Assembly (NCBI GenBank): GCA_963786805.1
Contig: CAWBAK010000005.1
Location: forward strand, 1 to 64,000
Direction of reading: 5' to 3'
DNA length: 64,000 nucleotides
Source: CALGFI01 sp963786805
Lineage (GTDB): Bacteria; Actinomycetota; UBA4738; HRBIN12
Positions within the stretch are counted from its first letter, which is position 1, and every line of letters starts with the position of its first letter. A model generated the notes under the pieces. It did no database searches and was not told the DNA's origin. It saw only the letters and a list, made by a program, of their open reading frames with translations. Below, piece after piece: positions 43,678 through 52,835 of the stretch. Both the position numbers and the translations under genes were made by a program.

Positions 43678-44295
43678 ATGTACCTCGACGTCTTTTCCGA
43701 CAACTCGTTCGAGACGAACTGCTGGCTGATCGGCGCCGACGGGACCGAGGACGCGGTGGTCGTCGATCCCGGCTTCTCGCCGGTCGCCGTGCACCGGATA
43801 CTCGAGCTGGAGGGCCGCCGGCCGGTCGCCGTGCTGGCCACCCACGGGCATTTCGACCACATCGGAAGCGCGGCCGAGTTCTGCGGCGACGACCTCCCGT
43901 TCTACATCCACGAGGGAGATGTGCTGGCGCTCACCGATCCGCCCGCCTGGGGTGCCGGGTTCGAGACGCCGCCGGTCCCGGTCAAGGACGTGCGGACCCT
44001 CTCCGACGGCGACGTCTTGACGTTCGCCGGGTTCCGGATCGAGGTGATGCACACCCCAGGGCACACGCCCGGCAGCGTCGTATACGGGACCGACGGCTGG
44101 GTGCTTTCGGGCGATCTCGTCTTCGCCGGTTCCATCGGCCGGAGCGACTTCCCGAACTCCTCGCCCCCGGACATGGATCGGAGCCTCCGGCGATTCATGG
44201 AGCTACCTGACCCGACGGAGGTCTATCCCGGACACGGGCCACGCACCACCGTCGGCCGCGAGCGTGAGCGGAACCCGTTCCTGCAGGGGTCCTAG
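43678..44295 (+). CDS. MBL-fold metallo-hydrolase (glyoxalase II-like, hisS-linked)
   Basis: 205 residues from ATG 43678. Metal site VLATHGHFDHIGSAAEF (HxHxDH), followed by MHTPGHTPGSVVY, VLSGDLVFAGSIGRSDFPNS and VYPGHGPRTTVG with the remaining His and Asp ligands. It belongs to the glyoxalase II-like group that sits upstream of hisS in many actinobacteria (Rv2581c position). It is probably a thioesterase acting on a small thiol conjugate; substrate not established. The stop shares a base with the hisS GTG. Confidence 0.9.
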   Translation: MYLDVFSDNSFETNCWLIGADGTEDAVVVDPGFSPVAVHRILELEGRRPVAVLATHGHFDHIGSAAEFCGDDLPFYIHEGDVLALTDPPAWGAGFETPPVPVKDVRTLSDGDVLTFAGFRIEVMHTPGHTPGSVVYGTDGWVLSGDLVFAGSIGRSDFPNSSPPDMDRSLRRFMELPDPTEVYPGHGPRTTVGRERERNPFLQGS

Positions 44296-45566
44296 TGGAG
44301 CTGCAACCGCCGAGGGGAACCGACGACCTCCTGCCGCCGCGCTCGGACGCGATGCTCGGGCTCTACGAGCAGGCGCACCGGCTCGCGCACCTCTACGGAT
44401 TCCGCTACGTCGAGACGCCGACGTTCGAGCACACCGACCTGTTCACGCGGACGTCGGGCGAGACCTCGGACGTCGTGACGAAGGAGATGTACACCTTCGA
44501 GGACAAGGGAGGGCGATCGCTCACCCTTCGTCCCGAGAGCACCGCGTCAGTCGTGCGCGCGTATCTGTCGAACGCCCAGGAACTGCCCACGCCGTTCAAG
44601 GCGTACTACGTGAGCCCGCAGTTCCGTCACGGGCGCCCGCAAGCGGGGCGGATGCGGGAGTTCCGGCAGTTCGGGATCGAGATCGTCGGCGTCGAGGGTC
44701 CCGGTGCCGACGTCGAGGTGATCGATCTCGGCGAGCGGTACGTCCGGGAACGAGGGCTCGGCCAGCTCACGCTGCAGCTCAACTCGATCGGCGACGCGAC
44801 CTGCCGGCCCGCGTACCGCGAACGGCTCGTCGAGTACTTCGCGCCGTACCGAGACCAACTCGACGAGGACTGCCGCACGCGCCTCGAGCGCAATCCATTG
44901 CGCGTCTTCGACTGCAAGGTCGACGGGACGAAGGACTTCGTGCTCGCGGCGCCGACGATCGCCGATCACCTGTGCGAGGCATGCGCGGCCCATTTCGCCG
45001 GCGTTCGGTCGGGCCTCGAGACCGCCGGGATCGCGTACGAGCTCAACCCGCGGTTGGTCCGCGGCCTCGACTACTACACCCGGACCGCGTTCGAATGGGT
45101 GTCCGGCTCGTTGTCCGCCGGACAGGCCACCGTGAACGCCGGCGGTCGCTACGACGGCCTGGCGCAGGAGCTCGGGGGTCAGGCGACTCCGGGTGTCGGG
45201 TTCGCGATGGGCCTGGACCGCATCCTGATCGCGATGCAGGCCGAGGGCGTCCCGCTCCCGCCGCCGCGAACCCCACGATGCTTCGTCGTCGCGATCGGCG
45301 CGGCGGCCGAGGCGGGGATGCGGCTGGTGGGCGAGCTCCGCGCCGCGGGGATCCCGGCGGAGGGTGCGCTCGAGGAGCGACCGCTCGGAGCGCAGCTCCG
45401 CACGGCCGACCGGGCCGGCGCCGCCTACGCGGCCATCGTCGGCGACCGGGAGCTGGAGTCCGGCACCGTCACGATGCGCCGGCTCGCCGACGGTGAGCAG
45501 GACGAGGTGCCGCTCACGGATGTGGTGAACTGGCTCTCTCGGCAGGACGGGTCGGTAGAACCATGA
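44295..45566 (+). CDS. hisS: Histidine--tRNA ligase
   Basis: 423 residues from GTG 44295. Class II core: N-terminal PPRGTDDLLPPRSDAMLGLY, motif 1 ETPTFEHTDLFTRTSGET, motif 2 YYVSPQFRHGRPQAGRMREF, HisA motif RGLDYYTRTAFEWVSG and motif 3 GVGFAMGLDRILIAM. A C-terminal anticodon-binding domain covers about residues 330-423. ATGA overlap with aspS. hisS-aspS adjacency is very common. Confidence 0.97.
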   Translation: MELQPPRGTDDLLPPRSDAMLGLYEQAHRLAHLYGFRYVETPTFEHTDLFTRTSGETSDVVTKEMYTFEDKGGRSLTLRPESTASVVRAYLSNAQELPTPFKAYYVSPQFRHGRPQAGRMREFRQFGIEIVGVEGPGADVEVIDLGERYVRERGLGQLTLQLNSIGDATCRPAYRERLVEYFAPYRDQLDEDCRTRLERNPLRVFDCKVDGTKDFVLAAPTIADHLCEACAAHFAGVRSGLETAGIAYELNPRLVRGLDYYTRTAFEWVSGSLSAGQATVNAGGRYDGLAQELGGQATPGVGFAMGLDRILIAMQAEGVPLPPPRTPRCFVVAIGAAAEAGMRLVGELRAAGIPAEGALEERPLGAQLRTADRAGAAYAAIVGDRELESGTVTMRRLADGEQDEVPLTDVVNWLSRQDGSVEP

Positions 45567-47356
45567 GCGACATGCGAACGGCGATGCGAACGCACGCGTG
45601 CGGCGAGCTCCGCGCCGCGGACGTGGGCGAGCGCGTGACCCTCTGTGGCTGGGTGTGGAGGCAGCGGGACCACGGCGGGGTGACGTTCGTCGACCTGCGC
45701 GACCGTGAGGGCCTCGTCCAGCTCGTGTTCCATCCCGAGGATGCCGCGGAGGCGCACGCCGCCGCCCAGGGGTTCAAGTCCGAGTCCGTCGTCCGGGTGA
45801 TGGGCGAGGTGCGGGCGCGTCCCGACGGAACCGTGAACCCGGACCTGCCGACCGGAGAGGTGGAGGTCGCGGTCGACGAGGTCGAGGTCCTGAGCGCCGC
45901 GGACACGCCTCCGTTCCCGGTGGAGGACCGCATCGAGGCCTCGGAGGAGCTCCGGCTCCGGTACCGCTACCTGGATCTTCGCCGGCCCGAGATGACCGAG
46001 GTCCTGCGTCTCCGTCATCAGATCAACCGGATCGTCCGTGACGAGATGGAAGCGCACGGCTTCCGCGAGGTCGAGACGCCGATGCTCACGCGCAGCACCC
46101 CCGAGGGCGCGCGCGACTTCCTCGTCCCCTCGCGTCTGTGGCCCGGCTCCTTCTACGCGCTGCCGCAGTCGCCTCAGCAGCTGAAGCAGCTCCTCATGGT
46201 CGGCGGCCAGGATCGCTACTACCAGATCGTGCGGTGCCTGCGCGACGAGCGGCCGACCGCCGAGCGCAGCTTCGAGTTCACGCAGCTCGACGTCGAGATG
46301 TCCTTCGTCGACGAGGAGGACGTGATCGCCGTCATCGAGCCGCTCTACGCGCGGGTCGTCCGCGAGGTGCACGGCGCCGAGGTGACGACGCCGTTCCCGA
46401 GGATGACGTACGACGAGATGATCACGCGGTACGGCTCGGACAAGCCTGACATGAGGTACGGGGACCGGATGATCCTCGCCGACCTGTCCGAGGACTTCGC
46501 GAGCACCGGGTTCAACGCCTTCCGGACGGTCCTTTCCGGCGGCGGCACGATCCGGGGCTTCTCGGCGCCTTGGACCGGCGAGCCCTCGCGCAAGGACATG
46601 AAGGACCTCGAGACGTACGTCCGCGGCCGGGGGGCGGGAGGGCTCGCGTGGTTCCGCAATACCGGGTCCAACCAGCTCGAGGGGCCGATCGCGAAGTTCC
46701 TGTCGCCGGAGGAGATCACCGCGATCGTGAAGAAGACGAGCTCGGCCGACGGCGAGGTGGTCTTCGTCGTCGCCGATCAACCCGGTCGTGTGGACTCGGC
46801 GCTCGACGGGCTCCGCCGGCTGATGGCGCAACGGCTCGGCCTGGCACCTGCCGGCGAGTGGGCGTTCATCTGGATGGTCGAACCGCCGCTGTTCGAGTGG
46901 AGCGAGGACGAGGGCAAGCTGGTCTCGGTCCACCACCCGTTCACGTCGCCGGTGGGTGAGGATCTCGATCCGGCGACGGCGAAGGCGCGCGCCTACGACC
47001 TCGTGCTGAACGGGTTCGAGATCGGCGGGGGGAGCATCCGGATCCATCGCCCGGACGTCCTGCACCGGGTCTTCGAGGCGCTCGGGCTCAGCGACGACGA
47101 GATCCAGGAGAAGTTCGGCCACATCCTGACGGCGTTCCGGTACGGCGTCCCGCCGCACGGGGGGATCGCGATGGGGATCGACCGGCTCGTCATGCTGATG
47201 GCCGGCAAGGAGACGCTCCGCGACGTCACCGCGTTCCCGAAGGCCCAGTCGGGCGCCGACCCGCTCACGGGGGCGCCGTCCCCGGTCGCGCTCGAGCAGC
47301 TCGCGGAGCTGGGGATCGCGGTCATCGCGCGTCCCGACGACGAGGAAGAGCGGTGA
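45563..47356 (+). CDS. aspS: Aspartate--tRNA(Asp/Asn) ligase
   Basis: 597 residues from ATG 45563. The N-terminal OB domain (VTLCGWVWRQRDHGGVTFVD, LRDREGLVQLVFHPE) is followed by motif 1 REVETPMLTRSTPEGARDFL, the flipping-loop region LWPGSFYALPQSPQQLKQLL, motif 2 YYQIVRCLRDERPTAERSFE, a bacterial GAD insertion domain (~290-420) and motif 3 GGIAMGIDRLVMLMAGKETL. No gatCAB is in the window, so whether it is discriminating is not decided. The stop overlaps the next GTG. Confidence 0.97.
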   Translation: MSDMRTAMRTHACGELRAADVGERVTLCGWVWRQRDHGGVTFVDLRDREGLVQLVFHPEDAAEAHAAAQGFKSESVVRVMGEVRARPDGTVNPDLPTGEVEVAVDEVEVLSAADTPPFPVEDRIEASEELRLRYRYLDLRRPEMTEVLRLRHQINRIVRDEMEAHGFREVETPMLTRSTPEGARDFLVPSRLWPGSFYALPQSPQQLKQLLMVGGQDRYYQIVRCLRDERPTAERSFEFTQLDVEMSFVDEEDVIAVIEPLYARVVREVHGAEVTTPFPRMTYDEMITRYGSDKPDMRYGDRMILADLSEDFASTGFNAFRTVLSGGGTIRGFSAPWTGEPSRKDMKDLETYVRGRGAGGLAWFRNTGSNQLEGPIAKFLSPEEITAIVKKTSSADGEVVFVVADQPGRVDSALDGLRRLMAQRLGLAPAGEWAFIWMVEPPLFEWSEDEGKLVSVHHPFTSPVGEDLDPATAKARAYDLVLNGFEIGGGSIRIHRPDVLHRVFEALGLSDDEIQEKFGHILTAFRYGVPPHGGIAMGIDRLVMLMAGKETLRDVTAFPKAQSGADPLTGAPSPVALEQLAELGIAVIARPDDEEER

Positions 47357-47748
47357 TCGAGCTCACGCCTCACGAGGTCGCGCTCTTCACCGGGACGGAC
47401 TTCGGCACGTTCGTCACGATGAACTCCGACGGGTCGCCGCACGCGACGATCACGTGGGTCGACGCCGACGACGGACACGTTCTCGTGAACACCGCGAAGG
47501 GCCGCGTGAAGGACCGGAACGTCCGCGCGAACCCGCAGGTAGCCCTCTGCGTCCTGCGGAACGGCGACGCGTACGACTGGACGTCGGTCACCGGGACGGT
47601 CGTCGAGATCGAGGAGGGGGAGCGCGCCGAGCGGCACATCGACGAGCTCTCCCATCGCTACGACGGGCACGGGTATCGCTACACGCCGGGGCAGGTCCGC
47701 GAGATCCTGAAGATCCGGCCCGACCGCATCATCAGGTACAAGGACTAG
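47353..47748 (+). CDS. PPOX-class F420/FMN-dependent oxidoreductase
   Basis: 131 residues from GTG 47353 overlapping the aspS stop. Split-barrel flavin-binding fold with FGTFVTMNSDGSPHATITWV, HVLVNTAKGRVKDRNVRANP and VALCVLRNGDAYDWTSVTGT, and a conserved C-terminal REILKIRPDRIIRYKD. This matches small actinobacterial F420-dependent reductases (biliverdin-reductase-like or Rv1155-like). Cofactor preference and substrate are inferred at family level only. Confidence 0.85.
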   Translation: MIELTPHEVALFTGTDFGTFVTMNSDGSPHATITWVDADDGHVLVNTAKGRVKDRNVRANPQVALCVLRNGDAYDWTSVTGTVVEIEEGERAERHIDELSHRYDGHGYRYTPGQVREILKIRPDRIIRYKD

Positions 47749-47755
47749 TAGGCCA

Positions 47756-49054
47756 GTGGCCGACGTCCCCCTCGCGGCGCGGATGCGGCCCGGTTCCTTC
47801 GACGAGTTCGTCGGCCAGACGCATCTGATCGGGCCCGGCCGGGCGCTCACCAAGCTGCTCGAGGGCGGGCATCTGCCGTCCCTCGTCCTGTGGGGTCCCG
47901 CGGGGACCGGGAAGACGACGCTCGCGCATCTGCTCGCGGACTCGGTCGGCGCCGACCTGGTCCAGCTCTCCGCGGTTTCGTCCGGCGTCGCCGACGCGCG
48001 CAAGGTCATCGAACGTGCCAAGGGCGGCATGTTCCGGACGGTGCTGTTCGTCGACGAGGTCCACCGGTGGTCCAAGGCGCAGCAGGACGTGCTGCTCCCC
48101 GCCGTCGAGGAGGGAACGGTCACCCTGATCGGCGCCACCACCGAGAACCCGTACTTCTCGCTCGTGACGCCGCTCCTGTCGCGCACCATCTTGCTCCGTC
48201 TGGAGCCGCTCGACTCGGACGCGCTCCGAGCGCTGCTGCGGCGCGCCCTCGCCGACGAGGACCGCGGCCTGGGCAAGCTCGGGGTCGACGCCGAGGACGA
48301 GGCGCTCGACCACCTGATCGAGGTCGCGGGCGGCGATGCGCGGATCGCCCTGACCGGGCTCGATGCCGCCGTGCTCGCCGCGCGATCGGCCGGCCAGCGG
48401 ACGGTCACGCGCGACCTCGCCGCGGACGCCGTGCAACAGAAGGCGATCGTCTACGACCGGCAGGGGGACGCGCACTACGACGTCATCTCGGCCTTCATCA
48501 AGAGCATCCGCGGCTCGGACCCCGATGCCGCGCTGTTCTGGCTGGCGCGGATGCTCGAGGCGGGGGAAGACGCGCGCTACGTCGCGCGGCGGATGATCGT
48601 GCACGCCTCGGAGGACATCGGGCTGGCCGATCCCCGCGCGCTCCTGATCGCCGTCGCCGCGGCGCAGGCGGTCGAGCACGTCGGCCTTCCCGAGGCGAAG
48701 CTGAACCTCGCGGAGGCGGCGATCTATCTCGCCCGCGCCCCGAAGTCCAACAGCGTCATCGTCTCGCTCGGCCGGGCGGAGGAAGATGCGGCCTCGAGCG
48801 ACCCCGTGCCGCTCCACCTTCGCGACGCGCACTACCCGGGCGCCAAGCGCTTGGGGCACGGCAAGGGCTACCGGTATCCGCACGACTTCCCCGAGGCCCG
48901 GGTGGAGCAGGAGTACCGGCCGGCGCGCTTCCAAGGCCAGCGTTACTACGAGCCCTCGGGTCACGGCGAGGAGTCCGAGGGGGCCGGCGACCCGAGCCGT
49001 TCGGACGGTGGGTCCGGCTATGATGCCCCGACCCACACGGAGGAGACCGAATGA
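47756..49054 (+). CDS. rarA: Replication-associated recombination protein A (MgsA/RarA AAA+ ATPase)
   Basis: 432 residues from GTG 47756. N-terminal RMRPGSFDEFVGQTHLIGPG, Walker A LVLWGPAGTGKTTLAHLLAD, Walker B TVLFVDEVHRWSKAQQDVLL, sensor 1 LIGATTENPYFSLVTPLLSR, and the C-terminal tetramerisation block DVISAFIKSIRGSDPDAALF. The arginine/asparagine-rich end (KRLGHGKGYRYPHDFPEARV) is typical. It acts at stalled replication forks. ATGA overlap with the next gene. Confidence 0.95.
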   Translation: MADVPLAARMRPGSFDEFVGQTHLIGPGRALTKLLEGGHLPSLVLWGPAGTGKTTLAHLLADSVGADLVQLSAVSSGVADARKVIERAKGGMFRTVLFVDEVHRWSKAQQDVLLPAVEEGTVTLIGATTENPYFSLVTPLLSRTILLRLEPLDSDALRALLRRALADEDRGLGKLGVDAEDEALDHLIEVAGGDARIALTGLDAAVLAARSAGQRTVTRDLAADAVQQKAIVYDRQGDAHYDVISAFIKSIRGSDPDAALFWLARMLEAGEDARYVARRMIVHASEDIGLADPRALLIAVAAAQAVEHVGLPEAKLNLAEAAIYLARAPKSNSVIVSLGRAEEDAASSDPVPLHLRDAHYPGAKRLGHGKGYRYPHDFPEARVEQEYRPARFQGQRYYEPSGHGEESEGAGDPSRSDGGSGYDAPTHTEETE

Positions 49055-49428
49055 TCGCCGCGCTCGACGGAGGAGACGTCGCCCTCATCGTGCTTGCCGC
49101 GTTCTGGGGCCTGCTCGTCCTGTTCCTCTGCGTCGTCCTGATCAACACGTTCCGGGTCCTGGAGAGCACGAAGATGCTGATCGACGGGATCCGCGAGGAG
49201 ACCGTGCCGCTCATGCGCGAGGTGAAGACCTCGGTGGAGAAGGCCAACCGCGAGCTCGACCGGGTGGACGGCATGCTCGTGGCGACGGGGGAGATCGTCG
49301 GGCGCATCCAGCGGATCGCGGGCCTGGTCGAACAGGCGGTCTCGAGCCCGCTCACCAAGCTCATCGGCGTCGGCGCGGGGGTGCGGGCCGCCGCGAGCCG
49401 TTTCGGCGGCAAGAAGGCTCCGAAGTGA
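49051..49428 (+). CDS. DUF948 domain-containing protein
   Basis: 125 residues from ATG 49051 overlapping rarA. One N-terminal membrane helix (VALIVLAAFWGLLVLFLCVV), then an amphipathic helical region (LESTKMLIDGIREETVPLMR, VKTSVEKANRELDRVDGM). This is the DUF948 protein found between rarA and alaS in most actinobacteria. It is membrane-anchored, of unknown function. Paired with the following DUF6167-like protein. Confidence 0.9.
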   Translation: MIAALDGGDVALIVLAAFWGLLVLFLCVVLINTFRVLESTKMLIDGIREETVPLMREVKTSVEKANRELDRVDGMLVATGEIVGRIQRIAGLVEQAVSSPLTKLIGVGAGVRAAASRFGGKKAPK

Positions 49429-49441
49429 GGCCGGATCCGCG

Positions 49442-49663
49442 ATGAGAAGGATCTTCTGGCTTGCGGTGGGCCTCGGCGCCGGGACGGCGGGCGCGATCAT
49501 GTCGATGCGGTTCCTGCGCCGTCAGTCGCAGAAGGTGGCGCCGGCCAACCTCGCCCGGGAGGCGCGGGGCGGGCTGATGGACATCGCGAAGCTCTTCTCC
49601 GAATCGATCGCGGAAGGACGCGAGGCGATGCGGGAGAAGGAAGACGAGCTCCGGCTGAAATAG
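49442..49663 (+). CDS. DUF6167-like small membrane protein
   Basis: 73 residues from ATG 49442. A single glycine-rich helix (IFWLAVGLGAGTAGAIMSMR) is followed by a basic then helical charged tail (ESIAEGREAMREKEDELRLK). Size, sequence style and position (rarA-DUF948-this-alaS) match the DUF6167 family. Function unknown; the conserved neighbourhood suggests it works with the DUF948 protein. Confidence 0.8.
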   Translation: MRRIFWLAVGLGAGTAGAIMSMRFLRRQSQKVAPANLAREARGGLMDIAKLFSESIAEGREAMREKEDELRLK

Positions 49664-49701
49664 CCAAGGGTCCTCCCGGCGCCCGTAGACTGGGCCTTCC
49701 G

Positions 49702-52323
49702 ATGCAGGGCCGAGAGATCCGCGAGACGTTCTTGCGCTTCTTCGAGGAGCGCGGACACCGCCGCGTCCCCTCCTCGTCGCTGATCCCGCCGCCCGACTCG
49801 GGATTGCTCCTCACCAACGCCGGGATGAATCAGTTCATCCCGTACTTCCTCGGACACGCGCCGGCGCCGTACCCGCGCGCGGTCACGGTCCAGAAGGTGT
49901 TCCGCGCGCTCGACATCGACAACGTGGGGCACACGGACCGCCACCTCACGTTCTTCGAGATGCTCGGCAACTTCTCCTTCGGCGACTACTTCAAGCGCGA
50001 GTCCTGCGCCTGGGGTCTGGAGCTCGTCACGCAGGGCTTCGGCATCGAGCAGGACCGCATCTGGGCCTCGGTCTTCGAGACCGACGACGAATCGATCCAG
50101 ATCTGGCGCGACCTGGGGATCCCGGCCGAACGCATCGTGCGCCGCGGGGCGGAGGACAACTACTGGTCGACCCACGCGGCCGGGCCCGCGGGCCCCTGCT
50201 CGGAGATCTTCGTGGACCGCGGTCCCCAGTACGGGGCGGAGGGCGGCCCCGACGTCGATGAGGACCGGTACATGGAGATCTGGAACCACGTTTTCATGCA
50301 AGACCAGGTCGACGAGCACGAGACGATCCTTGGCGATTTGCCCGCGAAGAACATCGACACCGGAGCGAGCCTCGAGCGCGTCGCGACCGTGCTGCAGGAC
50401 GTCGACAACGTGTTCGAGACCGACCTGATGCGGCCGCTCCTGGAGGTCGCGGAGTCGCTCTCGGGGCTCACGCACGGCAAGGACGCGCGGGCCGACGTCT
50501 CGCTGAAGGTGATCGCCGAGCACGGGCGCGCGACGACGTTCCTGATCGCGGACGGCGTGCAGCCGTCGAACGAGGGCCGGGGCTACGTGCTCCGCCGGAT
50601 GCTGCGCCGCGTCGTGAGTCACGCGCGCCGGCTCGGCATCGAACAGGAGGTGATGCCGAAGCTGATCGAGCGGACCGTCGAGCTGTTCGGCGACGCCTAT
50701 CCGGAGCTGATCGAGAACCGCGCGTACGTCGAGCAGGTCGCGACCTCGGAGGAGGAGCGCTTCGCGGCCACGCTCCGGCAGGGGATGACCGTCCTGGAGC
50801 AGGAGATCGAGCAGAAGAAGGACACCGGAACGCTGACCGGCGACGTGGTGTTCAAGCTGCATGACACGTTCGGCTTCCCCAAGGAGCTCACGCGGGAGCT
50901 CGCGGAAGATTCCGGGCTCGAGATCGACGAGGCGCGCTTCGACGAGCTCATGGAGGAGCAGCGCGACCGGGCGAAGCGGTCGGCGAAGAAGGGCCGCACG
51001 GAGGAGGAGCTCGCCGGCCTCGCGACACAGGTCGGCAAGACCGAGTTCGTCGGCTACGAACGGATCGAGGCCGATGGCAGGATGGTCGGTCTCCTCGGCG
51101 GCGGCGGCCGAACGCCCGTCGCGCAGGAAGGCGAAGAGGTCCGCTTCGTGCTGGACCAGACGCCCTTCTACGCGGAGTCCGGGGGCCAGGTGGCGGACCA
51201 GGGGATCGTTCGCGCGCCGGCCGGAGCGATCCGCGTGCTCGACGCCCAGTACGGTCCCGGGGACGTCATCGTGCACACGGGGATCGTCGAGTCCGGCGAG
51301 GTCCGCGAAGGCGAGGAGGTCCACGGCGAGGTCGACGCGGTCCGCCGTGAGGCGACGATGCGAGCCCACACCGCGACGCACATCGTCCACTGGACCCTGA
51401 AGCACCTCCTCGGGGAGCACGCGAGGCAGGCGGGCTCGCTCGTCGCGCCCGGCCGGCTCCGGTTCGACTTCCCGCATCACTCGTCGGTCGGATGGGACAC
51501 CCTCGAGCAAGCCGAGGAGATCGCGAACGCGAAGACCTCGGCGGACGAGCAGGTGACGATCTACGAGACGACGTTCGAGGAGGCCAAGAACCAGGGAGCC
51601 ATCGCCCTGTTCGGCGAGAAGTACGGCGACTTCGTCCGCGTCGTCGAGGTCGGCGACTACTCGATCGAGCTCTGTGGTGGGACCCACGTGCACCACACCG
51701 GCCACATCGGGACCGTGCGGATCCTTCACGAGGGATCGATCGGCGCCGGGATGCGACGCGTCGAGGCGGTGGTCGGCGCGGAGGCGCTCCGCGAGATCAA
51801 CGCCGAGCGCGAGTGGCTCCGGGCCGTGGCCGAGGCCCTCGGCACGGACCCGAAGAATGCGGCCGAGCGCGCGCGTCAGCTCTTCGAGCGGGTGAAGCGT
51901 CTCGAGAGCGAGCAGGGGAAGAAGGACAAGGATCAGCGCAAGCAGGACGCGGAGGAGCTCGCCGAAGCGGCGCGAGACGTGGGAGGGGTGCGGCTCGTCG
52001 CGAAGGCCCACGACGCGCCCGCGGACGAGCTCCGCGCCCTCGCGCAGGACGTCGCGAGCCAGCTCGAGGGGCCGAAGGGCGCGGCGGTCGTGCTCGGGAG
52101 CGCCCAGGACGGGAAGGCGCTGCTCGTGGCCGCGACCTCGAAGAACCTGGTCGAGCGGGGGGTCTCGGCGCCCGAGCTCCTCGACCCGGCCGCCAAGCTC
52201 GTCGGCGGGGGCGCCGGCGGCAAGCCCGGTCTCGCCTTCTCCGGGGGGCCCAAGGGCGACGGCGTCGGGGCAGCCCTCGAGACGATCGAGCCGCGTCTGA
52301 AGGAGCTCCTCGGCGAGCGATGA
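49702..52323 (+). CDS. alaS: Alanine--tRNA ligase
   Basis: 873 residues from ATG 49702. The class II core starts RETFLRFFEERGHRRVPSSS, with GMNQFIPYFLGHAPAPYPRA and the conserved SNEGRGYVLRRMLRRVVSHA. The editing domain has HTATHIVHWTLKHLLGEHAR and the zinc ligands in ELCGGTHVHHTGHIGTVRIL. The C-terminal coiled coil and DHHA1-type C-Ala domain end GGGAGGKPGLAFSGGPKGDG. No frame problems. The end lies 35 bases before the yqgF start. Confidence 0.97.
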   Translation: MQGREIRETFLRFFEERGHRRVPSSSLIPPPDSGLLLTNAGMNQFIPYFLGHAPAPYPRAVTVQKVFRALDIDNVGHTDRHLTFFEMLGNFSFGDYFKRESCAWGLELVTQGFGIEQDRIWASVFETDDESIQIWRDLGIPAERIVRRGAEDNYWSTHAAGPAGPCSEIFVDRGPQYGAEGGPDVDEDRYMEIWNHVFMQDQVDEHETILGDLPAKNIDTGASLERVATVLQDVDNVFETDLMRPLLEVAESLSGLTHGKDARADVSLKVIAEHGRATTFLIADGVQPSNEGRGYVLRRMLRRVVSHARRLGIEQEVMPKLIERTVELFGDAYPELIENRAYVEQVATSEEERFAATLRQGMTVLEQEIEQKKDTGTLTGDVVFKLHDTFGFPKELTRELAEDSGLEIDEARFDELMEEQRDRAKRSAKKGRTEEELAGLATQVGKTEFVGYERIEADGRMVGLLGGGGRTPVAQEGEEVRFVLDQTPFYAESGGQVADQGIVRAPAGAIRVLDAQYGPGDVIVHTGIVESGEVREGEEVHGEVDAVRREATMRAHTATHIVHWTLKHLLGEHARQAGSLVAPGRLRFDFPHHSSVGWDTLEQAEEIANAKTSADEQVTIYETTFEEAKNQGAIALFGEKYGDFVRVVEVGDYSIELCGGTHVHHTGHIGTVRILHEGSIGAGMRRVEAVVGAEALREINAEREWLRAVAEALGTDPKNAAERARQLFERVKRLESEQGKKDKDQRKQDAEELAEAARDVGGVRLVAKAHDAPADELRALAQDVASQLEGPKGAAVVLGSAQDGKALLVAATSKNLVERGVSAPELLDPAAKLVGGGAGGKPGLAFSGGPKGDGVGAALETIEPRLKELLGER

Positions 52324-52357
52324 CGGCGTGGGGGAGCGCGGCGCGCGCGGCACCGGC

Positions 52358-52780
52358 ATGACGGAGCGCGGCCGCGTCCTGGGCCTCGACCTCGGCGACG
52401 CGCGGATCGGCGTGGCGATCTCCGACGACGACCGGCGTCTGGCGGTCCCGATCGGAACGATCCGCACCGGCGCGCCGGCGGACCTGAAGTCGATCGCCGA
52501 GCTCGTCCGCGAGCACGCCGTAACGCTGGTCGTCCTCGGGCAACCACTGCTGCTGTCCGGCGAGGCGGGCGTGCGAGCCCACCACGCGGAGCGGTTCGCC
52601 GAAGCGCTGCGAGCCGTCCTCCCGGTTCCGGTCGTCCTGCAGGACGAGCGCCTGTCCACCGTCGAGGCCGAGCGCGCGCTCCGAGCGACCGGGGCGAAAG
52701 GGCGGGCGCGGCGACGCCACGTCGATCGGTCCGCGGCCACCGTGATCCTGCAGTCGTGGCTCGACGCGTCCGCTCGATAG
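52358..52780 (+). CDS. yqgF: Putative pre-16S rRNA nuclease YqgF/RuvX
   Basis: 140 residues from ATG 52358 (a GTG at 52328 would add 10 residues). RNase H-like fold: RVLGLDLGDARIGVAISDDD (first Asp), VTLVVLGQPLLLSGEAGVRA (usual GLP-like block, here GQP), PVVLQDERLSTVEAERALRA (Asp-Glu) and HVDRSAATVILQSWLDA (last Asp). It trims the 5' end of 16S rRNA precursor. The alaS-yqgF-mltG-aroE order is conserved in actinobacteria. Confidence 0.92.
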   Translation: MTERGRVLGLDLGDARIGVAISDDDRRLAVPIGTIRTGAPADLKSIAELVREHAVTLVVLGQPLLLSGEAGVRAHHAERFAEALRAVLPVPVVLQDERLSTVEAERALRATGAKGRARRRHVDRSAATVILQSWLDASAR

Positions 52781-52835
52781 GCCCACACAGGACCGGGGCT
52801 CCGAGAACCGCACCCCGGGTATGCTCCCTCCCCGG